From NCBI RefSeq assembly GCF_029855125.1, contig NZ_CP123229.1, positions 434,001 through 498,000 on the forward strand: a stretch of 64,000 nucleotides of DNA, given 5' to 3'. The number at the start of each line of letters is the position of its first letter. The first letter of the stretch is position 1. Positions 9,277 through 17,216 of this stretch are shown in pieces. The stretch is from Methylocapsa sp. D3K7. GTDB taxonomy: Bacteria; Pseudomonadota; Alphaproteobacteria; Rhizobiales; Beijerinckiaceae. Under the pieces are notes generated by a model, which worked only from the letters and a program-made list of their open reading frames with translations, was not told the origin of the DNA and made no database searches. The translations under genes and the position numbers were made by a program.

Positions 9277-9291
9277 GAACAAATAAAGAAC
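9277..9291. promoter_or_regulatory. Candidate alphaproteobacterial LexA (SOS) box
   Basis: The sequence GAAC-AAATAAA-GAAC fits the GAAC-N7-GAAC (GTTC-N7-GTTC on the other strand) consensus known for alphaproteobacterial LexA. It lies in the AT-rich 309-base divergent gap (9162-9470) between the radical SAM gene (start 9161) and the carbonic anhydrase (start 9471). A TTCATGTT/AACATGAA inverted repeat overlaps its left side. No other gene is seen in this gap. Either neighbour could be the target; distance favours the radical SAM gene. Confidence 0.5.
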
Positions 9292-9470
9292 ATTTCTTCG
9301 AGAGTCAAATGTTCTTGTGGATAATGCTGGATAACTCTTGCTGAGCCCAAGGAATAGGAGAACGCGAGGACTGAGATTCGCTCATAGATGTCATAGGACA
9401 AAGTCTCCAGCGCGGTCTAAGCAGGCAATATGGCGTTAACGGGTGAGTGTTTTGCTTGGGGGGATTTTGC

Positions 9471-10232
9471 ATGGATCGCCGCGGCGTTTTGAAAGCACTG
9501 GCCGGATTCGCTCTCTGCCCAGTCTGCGCAAATCTTGGGTTTGCCGAAGAGGCAGCGCATTGGAGCTATGAGGGAGCGCAGGGTCCTGGCCATTGGGGCG
9601 ATCTCGATCCGGCCGACCGTGTCTGCGCAAATGGCGGCCAGCAATCGCCCATCGTCATCGATAGTTCAATTAAGGCACAGCTTGCGCCGCTCAAATTCGC
9701 TTGGGCACGTCAGGCCGAAACGATCATCAACAATGGCCACACGATCCAGCTCAATTTCAATGATGGGGGCACGCTGACCAAGGGCTCCGGAAAATACACA
9801 TTGGTGCAATTCCATTTTCATCACCCGAGCGAGCATCACATCGACGGCAAGGGTTTTCCGATGGAGGTGCATTTCGTCCATCGCAATGACGCCGGTTCGC
9901 TTGGCGTGGTCGGAGTAATGCTGGAGCCTGGCAAGGCAAATCCTGTATTTGCCAAGATCGTGGCCTCCATGCCGGCGGCGGAAGGCCCGGCGGTCGTGGC
10001 CGCTCCGGGCATTGACCCGAAGGGTTTGCTGCCCCCGAGCCGCGGATATTATTTTTATTCCGGATCGCTCACGACGCCACCCTGCAGCGAAATTGTCGAC
10101 TGGATGGTACTGCCGCGTCCCATAAAGGTGGCCAAGACAGATATCGACGCTTTCGCCAAGCTTTATCCGGCAAATGCCCGGCCCGTCCAAAAGCTCGAGC
10201 GGCGGCTGGTCCTGCGCTCGCCCAAAGCCTAA
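9471..10232 (+). CDS. Alpha-class carbonic anhydrase, exported
   Basis: This 253-residue zinc enzyme hydrates CO2 to bicarbonate in the periplasm. The zinc ligands are in QFHFHHPSEH (first two His) and EVHFVH (third His). NGGQQSPIVID near residue 60 and LTTPPCSEIVDWMV near residue 210 are standard alpha-CA blocks. The N terminus MDRRGVLKALAGFALCPVCA has a twin-arginine-like RRGVLK followed by a hydrophobic stretch, so Tat export is likely. The start ATG at 9471 was chosen over an upstream GTG (9447) because a TTGGGGGGA element precedes it. It is convergent with the nitronate monooxygenase gene. Confidence 0.92.
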   Translation: MDRRGVLKALAGFALCPVCANLGFAEEAAHWSYEGAQGPGHWGDLDPADRVCANGGQQSPIVIDSSIKAQLAPLKFAWARQAETIINNGHTIQLNFNDGGTLTKGSGKYTLVQFHFHHPSEHHIDGKGFPMEVHFVHRNDAGSLGVVGVMLEPGKANPVFAKIVASMPAAEGPAVVAAPGIDPKGLLPPSRGYYFYSGSLTTPPCSEIVDWMVLPRPIKVAKTDIDAFAKLYPANARPVQKLERRLVLRSPKA

Positions 10233-10250
10233 GCCGCGATACGAAAACGC

Positions 10251-11222
10251 TTACGCGCATAAATCGGCTTTGGCCCGGTGATATTCGGCCCGCATGCGCG
10301 CGATAATATCGGCGGCAGGCAGAACATCGGCGATCGCACCGACACTTTGCCCGGCGCCCCAAACATCCCGCCACGCCTTGACCGCCTCGCTGGCCTTGGC
10401 CGCCTCGAAATTCAACGCAGTTTTGTCGCGGGACGGCAAATGGTCCGGATCAAGTCCGGCATTCAACACGCTTTGCCGGAGATAATTGCCGGGAACTCCC
10501 GTGAAATAGGCGGAATACAGAATATCCGCGGCATCGCTCGCGGTGATCATTTGCTTATAACGCGCGTCCGCATTTGCTTCTTCGCTGGCGATAAAACGGG
10601 TCCCGACATAAGCGAAATCGGCGCCCATGGCGCGCGCGGCAAGGACACCTCGGCCGGTCGCGATCGCTCCGGCAAGCGCGATGGGACCTTGCCAAAATTT
10701 GCGCACTTCCTCGATGAGGGCAAACGGCGACAACGTTCCGGCATGCCCCCCGGCCCCGGCACAGACAAGGATCAGACCATCGACGCCAGCCTCGACGGCT
10801 TTTTTCGCGTGGCGCACGCTGATGACATCATGAAAGACCATGCCTCCCCAGGCATGGACGCGGGGAACGATCTGCGCTGGTGCCGAAAGGCTGGTGATGA
10901 TGATCGGGACTTTATAGGTTTCGCAAAGATCGAGATCGGCCGCCAGCCTGTCGTTGGAGTGGTGAATGATTTGATTGACCGCGAAGGGCGCAATCTCCGC
11001 GCCGGGGTTCGTCTGTTCAAATTTCGCAAGGCCGGACGTGATGTCCGCGAGCCAATCGCCGAGTGCCGCTTTTGGGCGCGCGTTGAGGGCCGGAAAAGCG
11101 CCGATGACGCCGCTGGTGCATTGGGCGATCACCAGGCGCGGGTTGGAGATGATGAAAAGTGGCGCCCCGATCACCGGCAGCGATAGGGGATGCAGCTGTG
11201 CCGGCCAGGTCATATCGCCCAC
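10251..11222 (-). CDS. Nitronate monooxygenase (2-nitropropane dioxygenase type)
   Basis: This 323-residue FMN-dependent TIM-barrel enzyme oxidises alkyl nitronates or related propionate-3-nitronate toxins. Family blocks are PVIGAPLFIISNPRLVIA at the N terminus, GLILVCAGAGGHAGTLSPFA with the catalytic-region His, PIALAGAIATGRGVLAARAM and GADFAYVGTRFIA (FMN phosphate binding). It is cytoplasmic. It lies 24 bases after the end of the O6-methylguanine methyltransferase gene on the same strand, so the two may share a transcript. Class I versus class II was not resolved. Confidence 0.9.
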   Translation of the reverse strand: MGDMTWPAQLHPLSLPVIGAPLFIISNPRLVIAQCTSGVIGAFPALNARPKAALGDWLADITSGLAKFEQTNPGAEIAPFAVNQIIHHSNDRLAADLDLCETYKVPIIITSLSAPAQIVPRVHAWGGMVFHDVISVRHAKKAVEAGVDGLILVCAGAGGHAGTLSPFALIEEVRKFWQGPIALAGAIATGRGVLAARAMGADFAYVGTRFIASEEANADARYKQMITASDAADILYSAYFTGVPGNYLRQSVLNAGLDPDHLPSRDKTALNFEAAKASEAVKAWRDVWGAGQSVGAIADVLPAADIIARMRAEYHRAKADLCA

Positions 11223-11246
11223 CTCCCCATTTCAGATCTGGAGCCG

Positions 11247-11843
11247 TTATAGGTCGGCAGAGGCACGGCTGTCGAAAAGGGAGGGCGCACGGTTTTCTCG
11301 CTGGCTTTTTTCCAGGCTTTTCGCGAGGCCCATTTTGTAGCCTTCGATGGCGAGAAGGCGCAGCTTCGTCGCCGCACCGCCACTTGCCGAGAAACCGCCG
11401 GTCTTGCCGCCCGCCGCGAGCACCCGATGGCACGGCACAATGATCGCGAAGGGATTGCGCGCCAAGGCCTGTCCCACGGCGCGAGCCGCACCGGGGACGC
11501 CTGACCGCCTCGCGAGTTCGCCATAGGTCACCGCTGCGCCGAACGGAATGGCGCGCGCCGCCTCATAGACGCGGCGATGGAACGGCGGCAGGCCCTCCAT
11601 GTCGAGCGGGATGGAGGACAGATCGCTTGGCGTGCCGCGCAAAAGTGCCGCAACAGTATCCAGAGCGCGGGCAATTTGGCGTGGAGGCACCGCCTCCCGA
11701 GCAGCGGAATATCGCTGCAGCACGCGCGCACGGGTCTTCGCGTTGTTGTCTTCGGGAAGCTGTAAGCAGACGACACAACGCCCGCTCCAGGCGATCGCGC
11801 AACGGCCGATCGCCGTGTCGAAGAGAGTGAAAGAGAGCGTCAT
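11247..11843 (-). CDS. ogt: Methylated-DNA-[protein]-cysteine S-methyltransferase
   Basis: This 198-residue suicide repair protein transfers a methyl group from O6-methylguanine to its active Cys. The active site is NPFAIIVPCHRVLAAGGKTG, containing the canonical PCHRV. The helix-turn-helix block GAAVTYGELARRSG precedes it. It lacks an AdaA-type N-terminal regulatory domain, and the C-terminal tail of about 30 residues is rich in charged residues. It is upstream of the nitronate monooxygenase gene and divergent from the encapsulin locus. Confidence 0.92.
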   Translation of the reverse strand: MTLSFTLFDTAIGRCAIAWSGRCVVCLQLPEDNNAKTRARVLQRYSAAREAVPPRQIARALDTVAALLRGTPSDLSSIPLDMEGLPPFHRRVYEAARAIPFGAAVTYGELARRSGVPGAARAVGQALARNPFAIIVPCHRVLAAGGKTGGFSASGGAATKLRLLAIEGYKMGLAKSLEKSQRENRAPSLFDSRASADL

Positions 11844-12168
11844 GATGGCCGCGACGGTAGCATGTTCCGGGCAAATTCAAAGGCCAAAGCCGCCTCGGTG
11901 AATCGCCTCGCGCAGTATTACAAGCCACGCCAACGGCCCGCAGAGTCGCTGGGCGCGCCTTTCGGCAATAAAACAATACAGACAAAGTCTATAATAATAG
12001 TATCGTTATGTAATCAAAGTCCGATCTGATAGATTAATTTGATAGATATCATGTAATTATGAGCAAAATTGTCACAACAACCAAAAAAGAAAAACATTCT
12101 CCGGGAGCGATGCTACAGGCCGCCTTGTCAAGCTTTCTCGAGGTTTTTCGAGATGTGGAGGTGACTCA
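11844..12168 (+). promoter_or_regulatory. AT-rich upstream region of the encapsulin locus
   Basis: This 325-base divergent gap holds no gene. From about 11960 to 12095 it is much more AT-rich than its surroundings and contains a direct repeat GATAGAT at 12028-12034 and 12041-12047 (13-base period, AT-rich spacer), a common layout for a transcription-factor site. A 27-base motif at 12089-12115 recurs between the two downstream genes. A ribosome-binding site (GGAGGTGA) at about 12157-12164 precedes the ATG at 12169. No promoter boxes could be assigned with confidence. Confidence 0.5.
12089..12115 (+). repeat. 27-base motif of the encapsulin locus, copy A
   Basis: GAAAAACATTCTC, a 7-base variable spacer and GATGCTA. 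The same two blocks with identical spacing occur at 15367-15393, upstream of the serine O-acetyltransferase gene. Both copies lie upstream of a start codon in the same orientation, so a shared operator is possible; a member of a genome-wide repeat family is the alternative. Confidence 0.5.
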
Positions 12169-13110
12169 ATGGCAGATGACACAGAAATAAGAAGGACTTT
12201 AAGCGAGCCGGCCGCCCGCCAGCTTGCCAATGCCACAAAAACACGGGCGCAAATGCTGGCGATCACCCCGCGCTGGCTGGTGTCGTTCCTTCCCTGGGTG
12301 CCGGTCGAGGCCGGTATCTACCGGCTGAACAAGGTCAAGGAGCGCGAGGGCCTCGGCGAGGTCGAATGCAGCCCGACGTGGGAGCGGGACACCGATCTGC
12401 CGGAAACCTTCGTCGATTATGAGACGGCCCCGCGCGAATATTTCCTCAACGCGGTCACCACCGTTCTCGATGTTCAGACCCGCGTCTCCGATCTCTACAA
12501 CCAGCCTTACGATCAAATCCAAGAGCAGCTTCGCCTGCTGATCGAAAAGGTCAAGGAGCGCCAGGAATCCGAGCTTCTTTATAATGCGGATTACGGTCTT
12601 CTCTCCAATGCCGCGCCGTTCATGAAAATTCCGACGCGCCGAGGGCCGCCTACGCCTGACGATTTCGACGAATTGATCGCCAAGGTGTGGAAAGAGCCAG
12701 CGTTTTTCCTTGCCCATCCACGCGCCATCGCCGCCTTCGGCCGCGAATGCACGCGGCGTGGTGTTCCGCCGCCAACCATCAATTTGTTCGGCACGCCGTT
12801 CTTGACCTGGCGCGGAATCCCGCTCGTCCCAAGCGACAAGCTCAAGATCACGGATGGCACTAATGGGTCCGGCACAACGACCATTCTGCTCCTGCGCACG
12901 GGCGAAAAGAAGCAAGGCGTTGTTGGGCTTTTCCAGCCAGGCGTGCCAGGCGAAGTAACCCCGAGCCTCTCGGTCCGCTTCATGGGCATCAACCGCAAGG
13001 CAATCGCGTCCTATTTGATCTCGCTCTACTGCTCATCGGCGATCTTGACCGAGGATGCGCTTGGCGTGTTGGAGAATGTGGAGGTTGGCCACTATCATGA
13101 GTATGCCTGA
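12169..13110 (+). CDS. Family 2A encapsulin shell protein (SrpI-like)
   Basis: This 313-residue HK97-fold shell protein self-assembles into a hollow icosahedral nanocompartment. It is recognised as the family 2A type, first noted as the sulfate-starvation-regulated cyanobacterial SrpI: AARQLANATKT near residue 15, ITPRWLVSFLPWVPVEAGIYR, FVDYETAPREYFLNAVTTVL, RRGPPTPDDFDELIAKVWKE and SVRFMGINRKAIASYLISLY. There is no cyclic-nucleotide-binding domain, which separates it from family 2B. The next gene, a cysteine desulfurase with a long disordered N-terminal extension, is the family's known cargo class, and the shell stop overlaps the cargo start by 14 bases. The ATG at 12169 follows GGAGGTGA. 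The assignment is secure by similarity; compartment formation in this organism is inferred. Confidence 0.93.
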   Translation: MADDTEIRRTLSEPAARQLANATKTRAQMLAITPRWLVSFLPWVPVEAGIYRLNKVKEREGLGEVECSPTWERDTDLPETFVDYETAPREYFLNAVTTVLDVQTRVSDLYNQPYDQIQEQLRLLIEKVKERQESELLYNADYGLLSNAAPFMKIPTRRGPPTPDDFDELIAKVWKEPAFFLAHPRAIAAFGRECTRRGVPPPTINLFGTPFLTWRGIPLVPSDKLKITDGTNGSGTTTILLLRTGEKKQGVVGLFQPGVPGEVTPSLSVRFMGINRKAIASYLISLYCSSAILTEDALGVLENVEVGHYHEYA

Positions 13111-15316
13111 CCCACGCCACTCGGCGGCCAGCGTGCCTTTGACCACCCCGCCCGCCCCGCAATGGGGCGGAGAGGCACCCTCCGTGATCGACCCCGGTTT
13201 GATCGCGAAGCTGGGGAATGCTTTCCTCAATGCCTCGCCTGGGCAGACGGTGGACCCTCAGGCCTTGGCAAACTTTGCCATCACGCAAGAGCGTCCCCCC
13301 GCCCCGCCCACATCCGTGCCGGGAGCTATCGGCGCGGCGGCGGCGGCGCCAGGGACAAGTGTGCCCGGCGCGCTCGCGACCGCCCCCTTCGCGGCGGGAC
13401 AGCCAGGTTATCCAACCCAATTCGGCGGCGCGCCGCCGACGGTTATCGATACCACAGGGCGCCATATTCCAGCCGCTGGTCTTGCCACCGGCGCAACGGT
13501 CCCGGCCGGTGCCGCGGGGGCGCCGCTTCTCGCTGCTGGGCTGTCCGGCCCATCGCCGGAAAAAGGCCAAGAGACGGTTCAGGGATTTCCAGGCGAGGCG
13601 GAATTGCGCGCTCTGCCGCACGGTCTCGGCCAAGCGACATCCCTGGTGCCCACCACCCTCCCCTCGGGATTTTCTCCGGCTGGTTTTTCGCACAGTTCAA
13701 TCCCGGCACAGGGTCCCGAAGCCCTCTATTTCCTCAATGAAACAGGAACGGCGGCCGCCCAGCCTTCGGTACCCGCCGCCGCACCACCCGCTTTTGAACA
13801 GAGCCCGGTGTTCCGGCCCAATTACCCGCCCGAGGCAGACCTCCGGCCGCAAGCGCCCGGCAGTGTCTCGGCGTTTCCATTAACACCTTCGCCTGCGGGA
13901 TTTTCACATGGAGCGGAGCCCGCAACCCCGGCGATCCCCGGCGAGACACTCTATTTCCTCAATGAAGGGCAAGCCGCGAGCGCGCCGGTCATGGCACCCG
14001 AGGCGCCTGTTTCAACGCCTGGATCAACCGCCGTCGCGCCGACCCTAGAGCCCGCGCTGGCGCCCGATCTCATCTCCGGCACGCGCGCCTTTGATGCTTA
14101 TGCGATCAAACGGGATTTTCCGATCCTGCAGCAGCAGGTCCATGGCAAGCCGCTGATTTGGCTTGACAATGCAGCAACGACACAAAAACCGCAGGCGGTC
14201 ATCGACCGGCTCGCGTTGTTCTATGAAACCGAAAATTCGAACATTCACCGCGCCGCCCACGCGCTCGCCGCCCGCTCGACCGACGCCTATGAGGCGGCGC
14301 GCGAAAAAGTCCGGCGATTCCTTGGCGCGGGCTCGGCCAATGAGATCGTGTTCACCCGCGGCGCGACGGAGGCGATCAATCTCGTCGCGCAAGCCTGGGG
14401 CCGCCGCAATGTCCACCGGGGTGACGAGATCGTTATCACTTGGCTCGAACATCACGCCAATATCGTGCCGTGGCAGATGCTGTGCACTGATGTGGGCGCT
14501 GTCCTGCGGGTGGCTCCTGTGGATGACAGCGGCCAGGTGATTTTGGAAGAATATACGAAACTTCTTTCGCCGAAAACGCGGCTGGTCTCGCTGCCTCAAG
14601 TGTCAAACGCGCTCGGCACCGTGACCCCGGCGCAGGAAATGGTGGCGATCGCGCACCGGCATGGCGCCTGCGTGCTCGTCGATGGCGCACAAGCCGTGTC
14701 GCATATGCCCGTCAATGTCCAAGCGCTCGATTGCGATTTCTATGTCTTTTCCGGCCATAAGGTGTTCGGCCCGACCGGCATCGGCGTGCTTTACGGCAAG
14801 CCCGACGTGCTCGCGGCGATGCCGCCTTGGCAGGGCGGCGGCAATATGATCGCCGACGTCACCTTCGAAAAGACCGTCTATCAGGCGCCGCCACTCCGTT
14901 TCGAGGCGGGTACCGGCAATATCGCCGATGCGGTCGGGCTTGGCGCTGCGATCGACTACCTCGACCGGATCGGCATGGCCAATATCGCAAGCTATGAGCA
15001 TGGGCTGCTCGACTATGCAACACAGGGGCTTCTGGGCGTGCCGGGCCTCACCATCATCGGAACGGCGAAGGAAAAAGCCGGTGTGATCTCCTTCGTGCTT
15101 GATGGCTGCCGTAGCGAGGATGTCGGCGCCGCGCTCGACCGGGAAGGCATCGCGGTACGCGCCGGTCATCATTGCGCGCAGCCAATCCTGCGACGGTTCG
15201 GACTGGAGACGACCGTGCGCCCCTCGCTCGCCCTCTACAATACCAATGAGGATATCGATGCCCTTGTTGCCGCGTTGTATAAGATTCAAACTCAAAAGAG
15301 CTATCGCGGGCATTAA
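13097..15316 (+). CDS. Encapsulin cargo: cysteine desulfurase (SufS type) with disordered N-terminal extension
   Basis: This 739-residue protein has two parts. Residues 1 to about 330 are Pro/Ala/Gly-rich and apparently disordered, as in family 2A encapsulin cargo-loading domains. They contain two tandem modules, each with an Pro-x-Glu-Ala-(Glu/Asp)-Leu-Arg element (about 163 and 243), SPAGFSH (193 and 265) and (A/T)LYFLNE (209 and 284). Residues about 332-735 are a group II PLP-dependent cysteine desulfurase: WLDNAATTQKP, the PLP Lys555 in FSGHKVFGPTG and the catalytic Cys693 in RAGHHCAQP. It would convert cysteine to alanine plus a persulfide, presumably inside the shell. The start ATG at 13097 follows TGGAGGTTGG; Met at 13103 is an alternative. 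The extension is about 100 residues longer than I recall for the cyanobacterial cargo. Confidence 0.93.
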   Translation: MSMPDPRHSAASVPLTTPPAPQWGGEAPSVIDPGLIAKLGNAFLNASPGQTVDPQALANFAITQERPPAPPTSVPGAIGAAAAAPGTSVPGALATAPFAAGQPGYPTQFGGAPPTVIDTTGRHIPAAGLATGATVPAGAAGAPLLAAGLSGPSPEKGQETVQGFPGEAELRALPHGLGQATSLVPTTLPSGFSPAGFSHSSIPAQGPEALYFLNETGTAAAQPSVPAAAPPAFEQSPVFRPNYPPEADLRPQAPGSVSAFPLTPSPAGFSHGAEPATPAIPGETLYFLNEGQAASAPVMAPEAPVSTPGSTAVAPTLEPALAPDLISGTRAFDAYAIKRDFPILQQQVHGKPLIWLDNAATTQKPQAVIDRLALFYETENSNIHRAAHALAARSTDAYEAAREKVRRFLGAGSANEIVFTRGATEAINLVAQAWGRRNVHRGDEIVITWLEHHANIVPWQMLCTDVGAVLRVAPVDDSGQVILEEYTKLLSPKTRLVSLPQVSNALGTVTPAQEMVAIAHRHGACVLVDGAQAVSHMPVNVQALDCDFYVFSGHKVFGPTGIGVLYGKPDVLAAMPPWQGGGNMIADVTFEKTVYQAPPLRFEAGTGNIADAVGLGAAIDYLDRIGMANIASYEHGLLDYATQGLLGVPGLTIIGTAKEKAGVISFVLDGCRSEDVGAALDREGIAVRAGHHCAQPILRRFGLETTVRPSLALYNTNEDIDALVAALYKIQTQKSYRGH

Positions 15317-15366
15317 AGAGCAGAAATTCCTGGGAGATAATCCTTTTCCAACCTAGAGCAAAAAGG

Positions 15367-15393
15367 GAAAAACATTCTCGCGATTTGATGCTA
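15367..15393 (+). repeat. 27-base motif of the encapsulin locus, copy B
   Basis: Second copy of the GAAAAACATTCTC-N7-GATGCTA motif, in the 113-base gap between the cysteine desulfurase stop and the serine O-acetyltransferase start. The spacer differs from copy A, while both outer blocks are identical. Confidence 0.5.
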
Positions 15394-15429
15394 AACGCTT
15401 CGGCCTGCAACCCCTCCTGATGGGCCGAC

Positions 15430-16383
15430 ATGGATTATCGACTGAAAGACAACGACGGCGGACGCGTGCAGCGGGGCTGGGATCTGCAGCAGATCGTCGG
15501 GCAGTTGCGAAATTTAAGAAGCGGTTGGCGGCAGAGTACGAAGCCCGATGGCGTCAACTACGAATTGCCATCGCAGGACGCACTCTCCGATATTCTGGAG
15601 GGAGTGTCGGCAGCGCTTTTTCCAAGGCATTTTGGCCCGGCCGGGCTCACCGAGGAAGCGGTCGATTCTTTCATCGCGCGCACACTCGACGAAGCGCTGC
15701 ATTCGCTCCGCGAGCAGGTCCGCCGTGAGCTTCGGCTCGTACCTTATCTGCCCGGCAAAGACGCGGCACAATTGGACGCGAAGGCCCACGAAATAACCCG
15801 CGCCTTCGCCGCGAAACTGCCAAAAGTGCGGGGACTTCTTGAGACCGATATTCTTGCCGCCTACCGGGGTGACCCGGCGGCCCGCAACATCGATGAAGTG
15901 CTCTTCTGCTACCCTGGAATTGTTGCGATCGCGCGCCACCGGCTCGCCCATGAGCTCTATCTTTTGGGTGCGCCTTTGCTTGCCCGCATTATTTCGGAGA
16001 TCGCCCACTCCGCCACCGGCATCGACATTCATCCGGGCGCCAGGATCGGCGACAGTTTTTTCATCGATCATGGAACCGGCGTTGTCATTGGCGAGACGGC
16101 CGTGATCGGGAAACATGTGCGGCTGTATCAGGGCGTAACGCTGGGTGCCAAGCGCTTCGCGGTGGATGAAAACGGCGCCTTGCTCAAGGGCGGCGACCGG
16201 CATCCCATTATCGAGGACGATGTTGTGATCTATGCGGGCGCGACGATTCTCGGCCGGATCACGATCAGCCGAGGGTCGTCGATCGGCGGCAATGTCTGGC
16301 TCACGCGCAGCGTGCCGCCCGGAAGCAACATCACGCAGGCGCAGGCGCGCAATGACATCTTCGTTGATGGCGGCGGGATCTGA
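15430..16383 (+). CDS. Serine O-acetyltransferase (CysE/EpsC type)
   Basis: This 317-residue enzyme makes O-acetylserine from serine and acetyl-CoA, the first step of cysteine synthesis. The C-terminal half is a left-handed beta-helix with hexapeptide repeats: GIDIHPGARIGDSFFIDHGT, VVIGETAVIGKHVRLYQG and the loop KGGDRHPIIEDDVVIYAGAT. The N-terminal helical region is longer than in E. coli CysE (273 residues), as in other copies linked to encapsulin loci. With the desulfurase and shell upstream, the cluster could couple cysteine supply to sulfur mobilisation. A 113-base gap carrying motif copy B separates it from the desulfurase, so it may also have its own promoter. No extra metal- or sulfur-carrier gene follows. 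Confidence 0.9.
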   Translation: MDYRLKDNDGGRVQRGWDLQQIVGQLRNLRSGWRQSTKPDGVNYELPSQDALSDILEGVSAALFPRHFGPAGLTEEAVDSFIARTLDEALHSLREQVRRELRLVPYLPGKDAAQLDAKAHEITRAFAAKLPKVRGLLETDILAAYRGDPAARNIDEVLFCYPGIVAIARHRLAHELYLLGAPLLARIISEIAHSATGIDIHPGARIGDSFFIDHGTGVVIGETAVIGKHVRLYQGVTLGAKRFAVDENGALLKGGDRHPIIEDDVVIYAGATILGRITISRGSSIGGNVWLTRSVPPGSNITQAQARNDIFVDGGGI

Positions 16384-16565
16384 CACCCCGCCCGCCGAGA
16401 CGCCGCTTCAGCACGCACCGCATTCAAAAAGGGTCTTCGCGTGCCGCAAGCCTGCATCAGGTCAACTGCTTCCGTTGAACTTGCGGGACTCCGGAAGCCT
16501 GTCAGCTTTAGCTCACCACGGCACCACCAGCGGCTATGCCGCGCAAGGAGGCAAGCCGACTATGC

Positions 16566-17045
16566 TTACTGAAAAGCGACATTGACGATTTCATAGCTTT
16601 TGCCGCCGCCTGGCGTATTGACCTCGACCGAATCGCCGGTTTTCTTGCCGATCAAGGCGCGCGCGGTGGGGGAGGTGATCGACACGCGCCCGGCCTTCAC
16701 ATCGGCCTCGCTTTCACCGACGATCTGGTAAATCTTTTTTTCGTCTGTGTCCTCGTCGACGAGTGTCACGGTTGCGCCAAATTTGATCGTGCTGCCAGAG
16801 AGTTTCGTGACATCGATAACTTCCGCGCGCGACAATTTATCTTCGAGTTCGGCAATGCGTCCCTCGTTGAGGGACTGAGCTTCCTTGGCGGAATGATACT
16901 CGGCATTTTCGGACAAGTCGCCATGAGTTCGCGCTTCCGCAATCGCCTGGATGATGCGAGGACGCTCGATTTGCTGGCGCCGCTTCAATTCCTCTTCGAG
17001 GGCGGAATATCCGCCCGGCGTCATGGGAAACTTATCCATGCTCAT
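16566..17045 (-). CDS. greA: Transcription elongation factor GreA
   Basis: This 159-residue factor rescues backtracked RNA polymerase by stimulating transcript cleavage. The N-terminal coiled coil includes [19 protein letters not shown] and [20 protein letters not shown] with the acidic tip residues (Asp and Glu of GDLSENAEY). The C-terminal FKBP-like domain ends [16 protein letters not shown]. Start [13 protein letters not shown] is typical of rhizobia. It is convergent with the encapsulin cluster; the 182 bases between them (16384-16565) hold no gene that I can see. Confidence 0.95.
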   Translation of the reverse strand: MSMDKFPMTPGGYSALEEELKRRQQIERPRIIQAIAEARTHGDLSENAEYHSAKEAQSLNEGRIAELEDKLSRAEVIDVTKLSGSTIKFGATVTLVDEDTDEKKIYQIVGESEADVKAGRVSITSPTARALIGKKTGDSVEVNTPGGGKSYEIVNVAFQ

Positions 17046-17123
17046 TCTCTTTCGCGTCTATAAACCGATTGCACTCTTTTGCGGCCAAGGTGCCGCCTTA
17101 TGGCATTCTTGCCGGTCAAGACC

Positions 17124-17150
17124 ATGACCGGTTCAACATGAATCGGTCAT
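17124..17150. repeat. 27-base hairpin upstream of greA
   Basis: ATGACCGGTTCA and TGAATCGGTCAT form a 12-base-pair stem (one G-T pair) around a three-base loop. It lies about 80 bases upstream of the greA start. It could be an operator, part of the greA leader or a repeat element. Confidence 0.55.
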
Positions 17151-17173
17151 TGTCTCTTTGCATTTCATTTGTC

Positions 17174-17216
17174 GCATGATCCGAATCAAAAAGTCTGCAA
17201 CTTTTTGAGATCGTGC
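17174..17216. repeat. 43-base imperfect palindrome upstream of greA
   Basis: GCATGATC...CAAAAAGT and ACTTTTTG...GATCGTGC form two stem blocks around CTGCA, with an asymmetric internal loop. The GCATGATC end and A/T-rich inner arms resemble palindromic intergenic repeats that are common in Rhizobiales genomes. No second copy occurs in this window. Confidence 0.5.
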
